Below are positions 8,889 through 18,092 of a DNA stretch of 64,000 nt, piece after piece; the stretch's first letter is position 1, and the number at the start of each line of letters is the position of its first letter. The DNA comes from Gracilaria gracilis (lineage: Eukaryota; Rhodophyta; Florideophyceae; Gracilariales; Gracilariaceae): assembly GCA_030374805.1 (NCBI GenBank), contig JARGSG010000024.1:372001-436000 (forward strand), written 5' to 3'. A program made the position numbers and the translations under genes. The notes under the pieces were generated by a model, which searched no databases, was not told the origin of the DNA, and saw only the letters and a program-made list of their open reading frames with translations.

Positions 8889-11800
8889 ATGGTGCTACTG
8901 CCAGTGAATGGCATCGAGATCGACTTTCCCTACGAACCCTACGGCGCCCAAATCCGCTACATGTCCAATGTGATCGACGCGCTCAGAAATGGAAGCAACG
9001 CGCTGCTCGAGTCCCCCACAGGAACTGGTAAGACGCTGTGTCTCTTGTGCGCTTCGCTAGCATGGCGTCACACATACATAGCAGCCCTGCAAGCCACGCC
9101 TTCCGCTGCAGCGTCCTCATTGCACGCACCTTTATTGAAGAAGGCCGGTGTACGCCCCAGCCGCGGTCAAGAAAAAACTTCTGCGCTCGACGTTCTCATT
9201 CGTCCCGAGGCTAATGCTCACCTCGCAGCGCCGCGGATCATCTTTGCGTCCCGCACACACTCCCAGTTGGCACAAGCCATTAACGAACTGAAACAAACTG
9301 TTTACAAGCCCAGTATGTCCATTTTGGCCAGTCGAGACCAACTGTGCGTTCACCCAATTTCCGACTCTTTGTCTGGTTCACGCCTGAACTCAATGTGCAG
9401 GCGCATCACTCAGAAGCGCCAATGCCGTTTTCACATCCCAATTGCGTCCACTCGCCCCTACGAGAACCAAAGCGAAGAGCTTGTTAGTAAGATGCAACAA
9501 GCTGGGGTGATGGATATCGAAGAGCTTCGTGATTTCGGCAAGTCCCAGTGTGCATGCCCCTGGTTTCTTTCGAGAGCTGCTGCCCAAGCAGAGGGCTGTG
9601 AGATTTTATTCATACCGTACAACTATCTTCTTGACAAGAGCATTCGCTCAACCTTAGAAATCGATTGGAGCAATGACATTGTCATCATTGATGAAGCTCA
9701 CAATTTGGAATCCATGTGTGCCGATTCTATCAGCTTTGATCTCACATCATCCCTAAGGTCTCAATGTGATACTGAGCTATCTGCCATTTTGGAGAGTGGG
9801 ATACGTCCAGGGGGTTTGACTATCCCAGCCCTACAGCATCTTGAAAAAACTGAACAAGGTCTGAATGCATTGATTGGAACAGAGAACCGCGAGCTGCAAG
9901 AAGTCAGGGTTCTACGAAACATGTTAAACACCATTGATCATTTCGCAGCAAGTGCCGTTTTGGATCGTGGTCAAAATGGTGACGTATCGTTTTCTGTTTA
10001 TCCAGGAGGTCAAATTCAACGAGTGCTTCATGACAATCAAGGACCAACGGCTGATACTTATGAGTTGTTTATTGAACTTCTAGATCGTGCGATGGGAAGA
10101 GAAGCAGATATCAGTGACTCGTCTAATCAAAGGGGTTCGCAGCGTTCCTCTGGTGCGGGTAGTAGTGCAATGAAAGTATTGCAAACTGCGATTCGCATAT
10201 TGTTTGAAACCAAGATATCCGGGGATGAAAACAGTTTTCGAACAGTTGTTCAGCAATCTAAGTCAAAGCAGTCTGCGGGTCGTACCGTATCCTATTGGTG
10301 CTTCAAACCTGCGCTAGCAATGAGTTCTCTGAAGACTCTGAATCTGCGATGTTTGCTATTGACCAGTGGCACACTGTCACCAATGGATTCCTTCGCTGCG
10401 GAACTAGGTTTAGAATTTCCAGTTCGACTGGAGAACCCTCATGTGGTAACCAGAGCACAAGTATGGGCTGGAATAATTCCTACAGGGCCGGAAGTAAACG
10501 GCGTTCGTGGTGGTCGCCTCACGTCAGCATATCACGCCAGGGGAGAACAATCTAGTATCGAGCTTGGAAGAACGCTCATTAGAATCTCGTCGGTTGTGCC
10601 TGATGGACTTTTAGTTTTCTTTCCATCATATAGTTCTTTGAATTACTGTGTGGAGGTTTGGCAAAAATTCGGCCCGTTCCCGAACAGAGCGAAGCCATCA
10701 ATATGGGAGCATCTCCTGCAGAAGAAAAGCATCGTCGCAGAAGAACGAGATTCGTCAAAATCAGCAGCTGCTATTCTAGCTCACCGTTCAAACGTGGACA
10801 GTCGCATTGGCTCAATACTACTCGCTGTTTGTCGCGGAAAAGTTTCTGAAGGTATCGATTTCAGTGACGAGTATGGACGAGCAGTGATTATCACGGGTCT
10901 CCCATATCCGTCTGCATTAGATCCGAAAGTGGTCTTAAAGCGGGAGTTTGCTGATAAAGAGGCGGCAGCGTCTTCTGAGAAGCCACTTCAATTGGCAACG
11001 AAAAAAAGTACCTCAAAGAAACTGAATGGATCAGAATGGTATACTACTCAAGCTGTCCGCGCCGTAAACCAGGCAGTCGGTCGAGCCATTCGGCATCGCT
11101 TTGATTACGGAGCCATCATACTATGCGAGGAACGTTTTCAAGCAAAGGGCTTGCAGCAGAAAATCTCCAAATGGATTCGTCCGAATCTCTCTGTATGTCC
11201 TACCTTCACTGTCGCTGAAAGATCTCTGGAACGATTCTATTCAGGGGCTGTTGTCTCAAAGTTTGCCAAGGAAGGGGAAAAAAAGAGGCTCGAAGCTCAA
11301 AAACGCCGACGAGAACGCTCCACGCAGCCCCTGGCCAGTGAGGTTGAGAGGGAGAGTATAAAAACGGCTCAGAAGCTTCTGAATGATATGAATCCTCCGA
11401 AGACAACCGACCGAGAGTTCCTAGATGAACTGATGAAATTCTCGGCGCGCTTCAAGGACGATGAATCACTGAAACAGAAGAATAAGACCTCATTGCAACA
11501 GAAAGGAAAGATTTCAAGAGTACTGGATTTCGGGAGTCAGGAAGCGAGAGGGGGGATGCTGGACAGTGGCTCCCTACGTTTTTCCGTCCCCAGCAGTGCT
11601 TCGGCAGATTTACCAAACAGTGGTAAGCGACGCGCCGTGTTTCTTGCCGCTCAGGCAGAAACGATAGAGGACGACGACGAGGATGGTTCAGAGTCAAAGA
11701 GATTGCGTAGGGATGATCGACGAAGGGAGCGTGATGTGACTCAGCACAGAACACAAACTCAGAGTGTACCAATTCTAAAGAAAAAGGTTGATGGAAAGCC

Positions 11801-12128
11801 CAAGCTTTCAGATCGAATCAAAGTAGTTTTTTCTAGTCGGGGAGATCAACGGGAGTTCCTCAAACGGTTCCGTGAGTTTCTGACTCAGCATGCTAAGATT
11901 AAGGAAGGTGTTGGTCCTTTGCAAACCCAACGAGAGTTGAAACAAAATCAAGACAAAGCGAAACAAGCATTGGAAAAAATAATCTGCTTCACTGTGGAAC
12001 AGAAAAGTGCGAAATCTCTGAAGAAGAACTTCTTGAGAGAATTACGGGCCAAGATTCCCTCTACCTTTCAGCCCTTTTATGACGCCACGGTCTCTCAAAC
12101 AGAGGCCAGATCTCTGGACGATCCATGA
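8889..12128 (+). CDS. RTEL1: RTEL1-type Fe-S DNA helicase
   Basis: A 1079-residue, intronless XPD/RAD3-family helicase. It has a Q-motif region (NGIEIDFPYEPYGAQ), Walker A ESPTGTGKT at 41-49, FASRTHSQL (motif Ia), and the Fe-S cluster cysteines in QLCVHP, SMCRR, RQCRF and the CACPW region. DEAH lies at 268-271, LTSGTLSP is motif III, CRGKVSEGIDFSD is motif V, and QAVGRAIRH is motif VI. The pattern and start (NG..IDFP..PY..Q..YM) follow RTEL1 rather than XPD, FANCJ or DDX11. The C-terminal SSRGDQREFLKRFREFLTQH...F..T...KSLKKNFLRELRAKIP matches the harmonin-N-like module of RTEL1. The family unwinds D-loops, G-quadruplexes and telomere loops in the nucleus. I saw no PIP box or RING. Confidence 0.95.
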   Translation: MVLLPVNGIEIDFPYEPYGAQIRYMSNVIDALRNGSNALLESPTGTGKTLCLLCASLAWRHTYIAALQATPSAAASSLHAPLLKKAGVRPSRGQEKTSALDVLIRPEANAHLAAPRIIFASRTHSQLAQAINELKQTVYKPSMSILASRDQLCVHPISDSLSGSRLNSMCRRITQKRQCRFHIPIASTRPYENQSEELVSKMQQAGVMDIEELRDFGKSQCACPWFLSRAAAQAEGCEILFIPYNYLLDKSIRSTLEIDWSNDIVIIDEAHNLESMCADSISFDLTSSLRSQCDTELSAILESGIRPGGLTIPALQHLEKTEQGLNALIGTENRELQEVRVLRNMLNTIDHFAASAVLDRGQNGDVSFSVYPGGQIQRVLHDNQGPTADTYELFIELLDRAMGREADISDSSNQRGSQRSSGAGSSAMKVLQTAIRILFETKISGDENSFRTVVQQSKSKQSAGRTVSYWCFKPALAMSSLKTLNLRCLLLTSGTLSPMDSFAAELGLEFPVRLENPHVVTRAQVWAGIIPTGPEVNGVRGGRLTSAYHARGEQSSIELGRTLIRISSVVPDGLLVFFPSYSSLNYCVEVWQKFGPFPNRAKPSIWEHLLQKKSIVAEERDSSKSAAAILAHRSNVDSRIGSILLAVCRGKVSEGIDFSDEYGRAVIITGLPYPSALDPKVVLKREFADKEAAASSEKPLQLATKKSTSKKLNGSEWYTTQAVRAVNQAVGRAIRHRFDYGAIILCEERFQAKGLQQKISKWIRPNLSVCPTFTVAERSLERFYSGAVVSKFAKEGEKKRLEAQKRRRERSTQPLASEVERESIKTAQKLLNDMNPPKTTDREFLDELMKFSARFKDDESLKQKNKTSLQQKGKISRVLDFGSQEARGGMLDSGSLRFSVPSSASADLPNSGKRRAVFLAAQAETIEDDDEDGSESKRLRRDDRRRERDVTQHRTQTQSVPILKKKVDGKPKLSDRIKVVFSSRGDQREFLKRFREFLTQHAKIKEGVGPLQTQRELKQNQDKAKQALEKIICFTVEQKSAKSLKKNFLRELRAKIPSTFQPFYDATVSQTEARSLDDP

Positions 12129-12238
12129 AGAAATGAAAGTGAACACAGAGGACGCCACTCCCGGAATCCAGGTTTTACAACGATATTCGGCGCTACACAG
12201 ACCGCGCGGTAATCAATGGACCATCAATGTTTGAACAA

Positions 12239-12704
12239 TCATGACTCTTTCACCTCCTCTGCGGCATCGGTCTTTTCGGCTGGTTTGGGGGTTTCTTCCT
12301 CTTTCTCGTCTTTGGAATCGTCCTTCTCTGGATTAGATTCCTTTTCACCATTCTCCTGCTCCTTTTCGTTACGCTTGCTGAAGTACTCGTCCATCTCAGC
12401 GTCCAACGCTGCAGCACGTTTTGCACGCAGCTGCTCCTGAGCTTCCTTCTTAAACTCCTCCTCGCGCCCTTCGCGTTTCGCTCGCAAGAGATCCATTTCG
12501 TAATCCAATTGCTCTTGGGCATTTCGTTGATAGAAATCCTTACGGCGGCCTGCAAGATGTTAGAGTTGACAATGAAGTTTGAAACGGGCTTAGCTGAAGA
12601 ATATGAAAGGTGTACTGCGTACCGTCTCGTCTAGCTCGTCGGTCACGTCCTCGACCGCGACCGCGACCGCGACTAACTCTTTTTCCAGCCTTTTGAATAA
12701 CCAT
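12239..12704 (-). CDS. CHTOP/FoP-like RGG mRNA-export factor (two exons)
   Basis: Exon 1 is 12704-12623 and exon 2 is 12549-12239. A 73-bp intron (12622-12550, GTACGC...TTGCAG, with a CTAAC branch-like site) lies between them. Splicing within a glycine codon gives a continuous 130-residue protein. It begins MVIQKAGKRVS, has an RGRGRGRGRDRRARR tract, then two related blocks, EQLDYEMDLLRAKR and ALDAEMDEYFSKR, and ends in an acidic, lysine-rich tail. The paired (Q)LDxEMDxY blocks after an RG-rich stretch match the FoP/CHTOP C-terminal duplication, which binds the TREX mRNA-export machinery (UAP56/NXF1). RG tracts are usual PRMT1 targets. The gene is small and only visible after splicing. Its stop lies 110 bp from that of RTEL1. 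Confidence 0.72.
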
Positions 12705-13543
12705 GTTTGATTTAAAGCAGCTAAAGTTGCGGCAGACCGACCTTCGACGACGTCTTACCCTTGTGGCAGGTAAGAAAGATGTGTCTACCTAGGGGATAAG
12801 CACCCAAAAGCTTTTGAGACCTGCGAGTCGGAACTTCGAAGGTGCTATGGACTTGCCGAGTTCCTTTTTAAGCCGAAGATGATGGACAGCAAGTGCGAAG
12901 TGTGGAACAAGCGGTGAGCAACGAGAGGATGCTTTCGCTATTCTTTGTCCAACGCGTCCGCTTCTCCATTGCAGTTGTTGGGCGCCCGACGAGCATGCCG
13001 TTCACTCTTCCGATTGCGCGCCAGAAGTTTTGGATTTACGGTTAAATTCAACTGTAAGCAATGGCCCCACTCTTTGTTTGAAAACACAAGTCGCACGCAG
13101 GAATACGTTTTGACGTTTTTAGCTCCTGATTACATTACAGTTCGCTACGAAGAGCTCGTGCACCTTGGTAATTACACGTAACGCTACCCTTGGGATGCGC
13201 AATTCGTGTCGTGAATATGCGTTTTCCTCATCGTGCCTCTGGACATATAAGCCTTTTATTGCAAAGGTGTCGTTCTGGGAATCCATGAAGGCTGATCCAA
13301 AAGCCAAGCATAAAGATACATCGATACCTTCGTCTTCAAGTTATAGAAAGGATTTCACAGCCGAATTCAGACGAACATGCAGAGTTACATGGTATCCTGG
13401 TGCGATGAAATTTGAGACGGGAGCAAGTTCTTGTTGGGTAATCGAAGTGCTACTGAAGTCGCCATCGAATAAACGCGTTCTTTTTGCCTCCTTGCCGATT
13501 TTTGAGAAAGCACAGTACTGCGACATTACCCTCCTCTTCTTGA
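12705..13543. promoter_or_regulatory. Divergent intergenic region, CHTOP-like / EST1-SMG7-like
   Basis: About 840 bp separate two divergent, intron-containing genes. An open frame from 13165 to 13569 runs up to the downstream start but has no recognisable domain. It could be 5' leader or chance. Confidence 0.4.
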
Positions 13544-16136
13544 ATGGAAGAGGCCTTGAAGCTTCGTAAGAAGGCGAAGGACGCTTTCTGTAGAAGTCGA
13601 AAAGAATTAGGATTGATACAAGATGGAAGTCGTTTTGAAATGAATCTTCGGGACCTTGCATTAGAGAAGGGTAAAAGCAGACTCGCTAAGTTCCAAAGAA
13701 GACAGTTGCGCCTTCTTAATACCGTCACCTCTGTAATCAAGCACGCAGTACGTCCCAACTAGCAATCTTCTACTGTCTTGTCAGCCTTCTTTGCTTTCTT
13801 TTTTCTCACAGTTCATTTCGCTTTCTATGCTGCTTCAGAGTGTAGGTAATCAGATTCCTGACGTCGCTTCCCTCTGTGAAAAACAAAACTTGGATCCAAT
13901 ACAGTACGATATCGCTGTTGAGATTACTCAGCTTTTCAATTCGGTAGTAATCAAGCCATCCAGTAAGTTGAGGTCATACGTGGAAAAGAATGCTCATTCA
14001 AAGCTGGGAAGTTTTGCCAAAAACCTCATACTCAACATAGTTGCACAGCCGATTGAGATGTTTATCAATGCTGGAAATATTGTTCTCACCGCTTATCTCA
14101 AAAGTGATGAGCCATCGGAGCAGAGACAAAGACTTCGAATTTCTGCAATTCGCATTCTAATGCATCTCAGTGATTGCTTTCGGTACCGCTTTGATTATAA
14201 AACGGCTCAGAAGATAGCAGAGCTCATACTCTTTTCCGACTCAAGCGACCCCGAAGCCTACATGCGTATGGCAATGAATGCAGCCCTCGCAACCGATTTC
14301 GCTCAAGATCTTGCACCTTTCTTTCATTATTGTATGTTTCTAGACAATCGAAACGTTCTTATCGAACATGCCGAAGCAAAAGTTGTTCACAGGTATGTTA
14401 AGTTTTCGAAGGATGTATTGAATGAGAGAACAAATTGTTCTGATTCCGTTCAAAGAACGGCGATTTTGATGTTTCTCGATGCCGTATGGGTTTTGCTAAC
14501 GGGCGATAAGAAGGAAGCATCAGGTAAACTACGCGATGAAAACTTGTGGAAAGCCTTAACGGATTTTGTAAAGGAAGCCACTGGAAAGGATGTTCTCTAC
14601 ATGATTGGGGCTTTCATGTTTTCCCATTACAGGGCCACAGTTGACCCAAAGAGCAATGGTGAGAATCATCCTTCGTGGGGGCTAGCCGGTTATGCGCTTT
14701 CTCGATTCGTAACTGTCCTTGCGGAAGCAGTCGCGGAGAAACTGAAAGAAGTAAAGACTATGGTTCGAAATAGAAAAAGGAACAGGCGTCGTGCGATACA
14801 GAAAAAGCGAAAGAAGGATCCGAATCATTTCAGTGGCGACGGTGCGGAAGTCATTGCATTTGAAGCCTTTCAATACATTGGACCAATTGAAGAAAGAGTT
14901 CCGCACCTAGGAGCCTTGAGTTTTATGACACACTATTGGTCGTCGAGAGAGATTCCAATCGATCAACCAACTGACATCCATACCGTAGCAACTGCATTAC
15001 GAAGTTTACAGGCTGTGGTAAGCGAATTGCGATGCATCTGTGAGTTAACATCCACTTTGAGTTTAAGCGAACACTTAGAACACGAGGCTTTGAAGAAGTC
15101 GAGAGCCTTACCTCCGCTGTTCGAAGACGTTCTGTTTCGCAACTTGTCTCTGTGCGAGAAGCTTGGTTTATTCGAAGATGTGCGTGTGAGTGGAGCAGCA
15201 TTTGAAAGTCTCTTCAGGGGCGAACCGAATCTCAAAGAAGTTATCGGCAGTTATGCAACGGCAACATATGAATCCATCGTTCAAGCCAATGCTACAAGAT
15301 ACATGAGAGCGTTTTCGCTTCGATGTGCACGAGAATCAAAAGTTAATGCGGACGGGCTAGGTCTCGTTGCAACTACATCCGTTGTAACGACAGTAATCCG
15401 AAAGCTGCGCATCTCCAATTTGATATCTGAGTTAGAGAAGTTTGGCGGGGGCAGAATTGCCCGCCTTCTGATACAGGCACCAGAAATAGGCGAAGCTGAG
15501 CGACTAGATTTCGATCAAGAGGGATCTCTATCTCCTCCTCTTCCGGGTCAGACGCCCTTCCCAGGGAGCCAAAACCTCCAAGATGAACAAAAAATCGATG
15601 ACATTGATGCACTTTTGACGAAACGTCGAAGACTGATCGGCTCTTTCACACCCGGGCATTCCAAAGCCCAATACACGATGTATAACGAAGGCGAGAGTGA
15701 TTCTCCAGCATTAGGTTCCCGTTCTTTTTCGAACGGTCACCGTGAAGTACATCAAGGAAAAGAGAGGGAAGAAAGACATACCAAGCGCAAAGAACCCACT
15801 GGAAAGGCCGGAACTGGTCACTTGATTGGGATTTCTAAACAACTAGCAGGTTTGCGTTCCCGAATTCGACGACCAATGGATGATGGAAATGATGATGCCC
15901 GAGATCAACCATCAACCGAGCCATCAACCAAGCGATCAACCGAAGAGCACAAGAGCACTACTCTTCGTCTGTTACAACTGATGTACCCAACCCACACCAA
16001 TTCAGTTCCCCACCTCTGTTGCAAGAATCGAGACGACCAACACTGGAGAAGACCGTCTTCGGAACCCCCCTATGTCGATGTCGCCACGTTTCGTGGTCTT
16101 GCTGCTCGCAATGTCAAAAGCCGCCATACGCACTGA
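13544..16136 (+). CDS. EST1/SMG5-7-like protein (two exons)
   Basis: Exon 1 (13544-13747, 68 codons) joins exon 2 (13812-16136) across a 64-bp phase-0 intron (GTACGT...CTCACAG), giving 842 residues. The N-terminus is helical and charged. Around 14140-14400 the order ILMHLSDCFRYR...AQKIAELILFSDSSDPEAYMRMA...FFHYCMFL follows the TPR-like core of EST1/SMG7 proteins (HLGDIARYR...A..L.P.NGQPYNQLA...YYCRSL). A later FEGFxxL-like spot, FQYIGPIEERVPHLGAL, also fits. This fold binds phosphorylated UPF1 in nonsense-mediated decay, or telomerase in EST1. A basic insert (RNRKRNRRRAIQKKRKK) may be a nuclear signal. The C-terminus is low complexity, with short PSTEPSTKRSTE repeats, and shows no PIN domain. 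Assignment is from pattern only. Confidence 0.6.
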
Positions 16137-17085
16137 GGTGAAGTCTTGCACGTTACGGGTCCTGGAGACTAACGAGGGCTAAGGGTTAACCCCCAAAAGA
16201 CACATTTCAACACGTGAAGTGCTTAGAAAGAGTCTTCTGGAGCTCTACGGAAATTAAAGTTCTAAATCGTAATGGCTTCCCCTGTCGATAGAGACAGCTT
16301 TGTGGTAATTTCCGTAGAAGGCACTTCATTTCGGTGAGCTCTTGCACTGAGAAGCCTTATTCAAACTTATCTCCAACCAGAAGAATCTAACGTTATTCTC
16401 ACTGCATGGCCGCAGAGCAGGGGAGTTTATTATGGAGTGTACCGGAAGATAGGAAGAGGGGATAGCACTGACGTCATTTTGACTGGCTACACTTCTTCTG
16501 TAGGGACCGCGGCGTTCGGCGCTCATGTTCGCTCAATTCGACTTTTGCACCCCCGCCTCAAACACACAGAATTCATTGGATATTGAACGGGTGAGCGACG
16601 CCGGGTAACCTTCGTACCAAACGTGGAATCGGTGCTGAGAATATGTTAATAGATATGTTTGTTGAGCTCACTCAATTTCGAGCAATCCCAAGAAGCGGTC
16701 TAACGAAGAAGCCTAACCTTGGCATGTTAGAAAGTTGGGTACAAAGTTTCCAAGGGAAATGCTAATTAATAAAAACTAGGTCAATCGACCCAGTTTAACT
16801 TGCAACTCGTGGGCGCGACGTGTTCGAGGCTTTTCGGCATCGTGTATCGCAGAATCGGCAAGTTTCAGCAAAAGAAAGCTATCGCCAACGAAGACTCTGA
16901 GCTTGACAATCGGGCATCGAGAATATTTCGCACACACATCCTCGTGACTAACTCTTATCCCTCTGTTTCGGTGCATTCCAAGAAGTGTGATAGGAGAGGG
17001 GGTACACATACTGTACTCGTAAGGTTACTTGTAACTCGTATACTTTCGTTCGTATACTTTGCGCCTCTTACACCAGTAGTTCAAG
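16137..17085. other. Intergenic, with hairpin element
   Basis: About 950 bp between the EST1/SMG7-like stop and the TSR3 start. Besides the inverted-repeat element at 16211-16336, nothing gene-like is supported. The frame preceding TSR3 (16800-17153) is probably leader sequence. Confidence 0.45.
16211..16336. repeat. MITE-like inverted repeat
   Basis: The right arm TAATTTCCGTAGAAGGCACTTC (16306-16327) is mirrored on the left by GAAGTGC (16216-16222) and TCTACGGAAATTA (16244-16256), with about 21 extra bases between the two left blocks. Outer bases CAC...GTG also match. This fits a short non-autonomous DNA element whose left arm took an insertion. Target-site duplication and other genomic copies could not be checked. 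Confidence 0.5.
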
Positions 17086-17907
17086 ATGCCGAAGAGGAAG
17101 TACAATCGCAACCGCGTTGGACGACAGGACCATTCAGTGAATCAGGCGCCTAGAGGTAGTCGATCGAATCAGACCGACGCCAACTATGGTGGCCCTTGTT
17201 TGGCGATGTGGGATTTCAATCACTGCGCACCGCAGAAGTGTTCGGGAAGAAAACTCGCGCGTTTAGGAATGTTGCGCACCCTTAGGATTTCTCAGAAACA
17301 CCCCGGGGTCGTCTTGACACCTATGGGGACGCGTGCAATATCCAAAGCGGACGCGTCACTCGTAGAAAGTTGTGGGCTGGGGGTCGTTGATTGCTCATGG
17401 GCGAGGGTTGATGAAGTACCGTTTCACCGCTTGAAAAGTGGTGCTGACCGACTTCTTCCGTTTCTCCTTGCTGCGAATCCTGTGAACTATGGTAAGCCGC
17501 TTAAGTTAACGTGCGCCGAAGCCTTGGCGGGGGGGCTTTATATCATGGGCTTTGCAACTTCAGCCCGTCAGGTACTGAGCAAATTCGTTTGGGGTGATTC
17601 GTTTTGGCAATTGAACAGGGATTTACTGGAACAATATCGGAACTGCGACAGAAGTGAGGATGTTGTCGCCGTTCAAAACGCTTACATTTCTGCTTGCGAA
17701 AAAGAAGTGGAAGAACGAAAGCAAAGTGATGACCCTTTCTGGGGCCTAGGAAAAAGTGACGATGAAGAAAGCAGAAGTGAAGATTACGGAGCCGACATTG
17801 AGAGCGAGGCAGATGGAGAAGTGTACAACGCGAATATCGAAGACATGTTGGACGCAATGCGTGTTACAACTGATGATGGTCAGAGCGATTCTCGTCTTCA
17901 TCGTTAG
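17086..17907 (+). CDS. TSR3: Tsr3, 18S rRNA aminocarboxypropyltransferase
   Basis: A 273-residue protein of the Tsr3 (former DUF367) family. After a basic start come LAMWDFNHCAPQKCSGRKLARLG, LTPMGTRAISKAD, the VDCSWARVDEVPF motif, RLLPFLLAANPVNYGKPLKLTCAEALAGGLYI and FVWGDSFWQLNRDLLEQY, all in family order. Tsr3 transfers the 3-amino-3-carboxypropyl group of SAM to the hypermodified m1acp3-psi site of 18S rRNA during late 40S maturation in the cytoplasm. The C-terminal 60 residues are acidic, as is usual in the eukaryotic proteins. Its tail converges with the ANTH gene (185 bp between stops). Confidence 0.93.
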   Translation: MPKRKYNRNRVGRQDHSVNQAPRGSRSNQTDANYGGPCLAMWDFNHCAPQKCSGRKLARLGMLRTLRISQKHPGVVLTPMGTRAISKADASLVESCGLGVVDCSWARVDEVPFHRLKSGADRLLPFLLAANPVNYGKPLKLTCAEALAGGLYIMGFATSARQVLSKFVWGDSFWQLNRDLLEQYRNCDRSEDVVAVQNAYISACEKEVEERKQSDDPFWGLGKSDDEESRSEDYGADIESEADGEVYNANIEDMLDAMRVTTDDGQSDSRLHR

Positions 17908-18092
17908 TGGATCTTACGGCTGCTCAGAGCTTATAAACTAACTGTTCAAATCCACAATAACCCTACGAGTGCCAAAGCTTATTATCTTAAGGATTGTCAC
18001 AAGCAAGATGAGCTCTGCCTGCTTAGAACCAACAGAGTACACAGTTGTTGTATCGTTTTTATATGCACTCACTACCTGTGACTTCTTAAGCT

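Noticed and set aside
13165-13569. 134-codon plus-strand frame before the EST1/SMG7-like gene
   Set aside because: No domain or consistent splice joins it to the gene, and antisense frames of equal quality overlap it.
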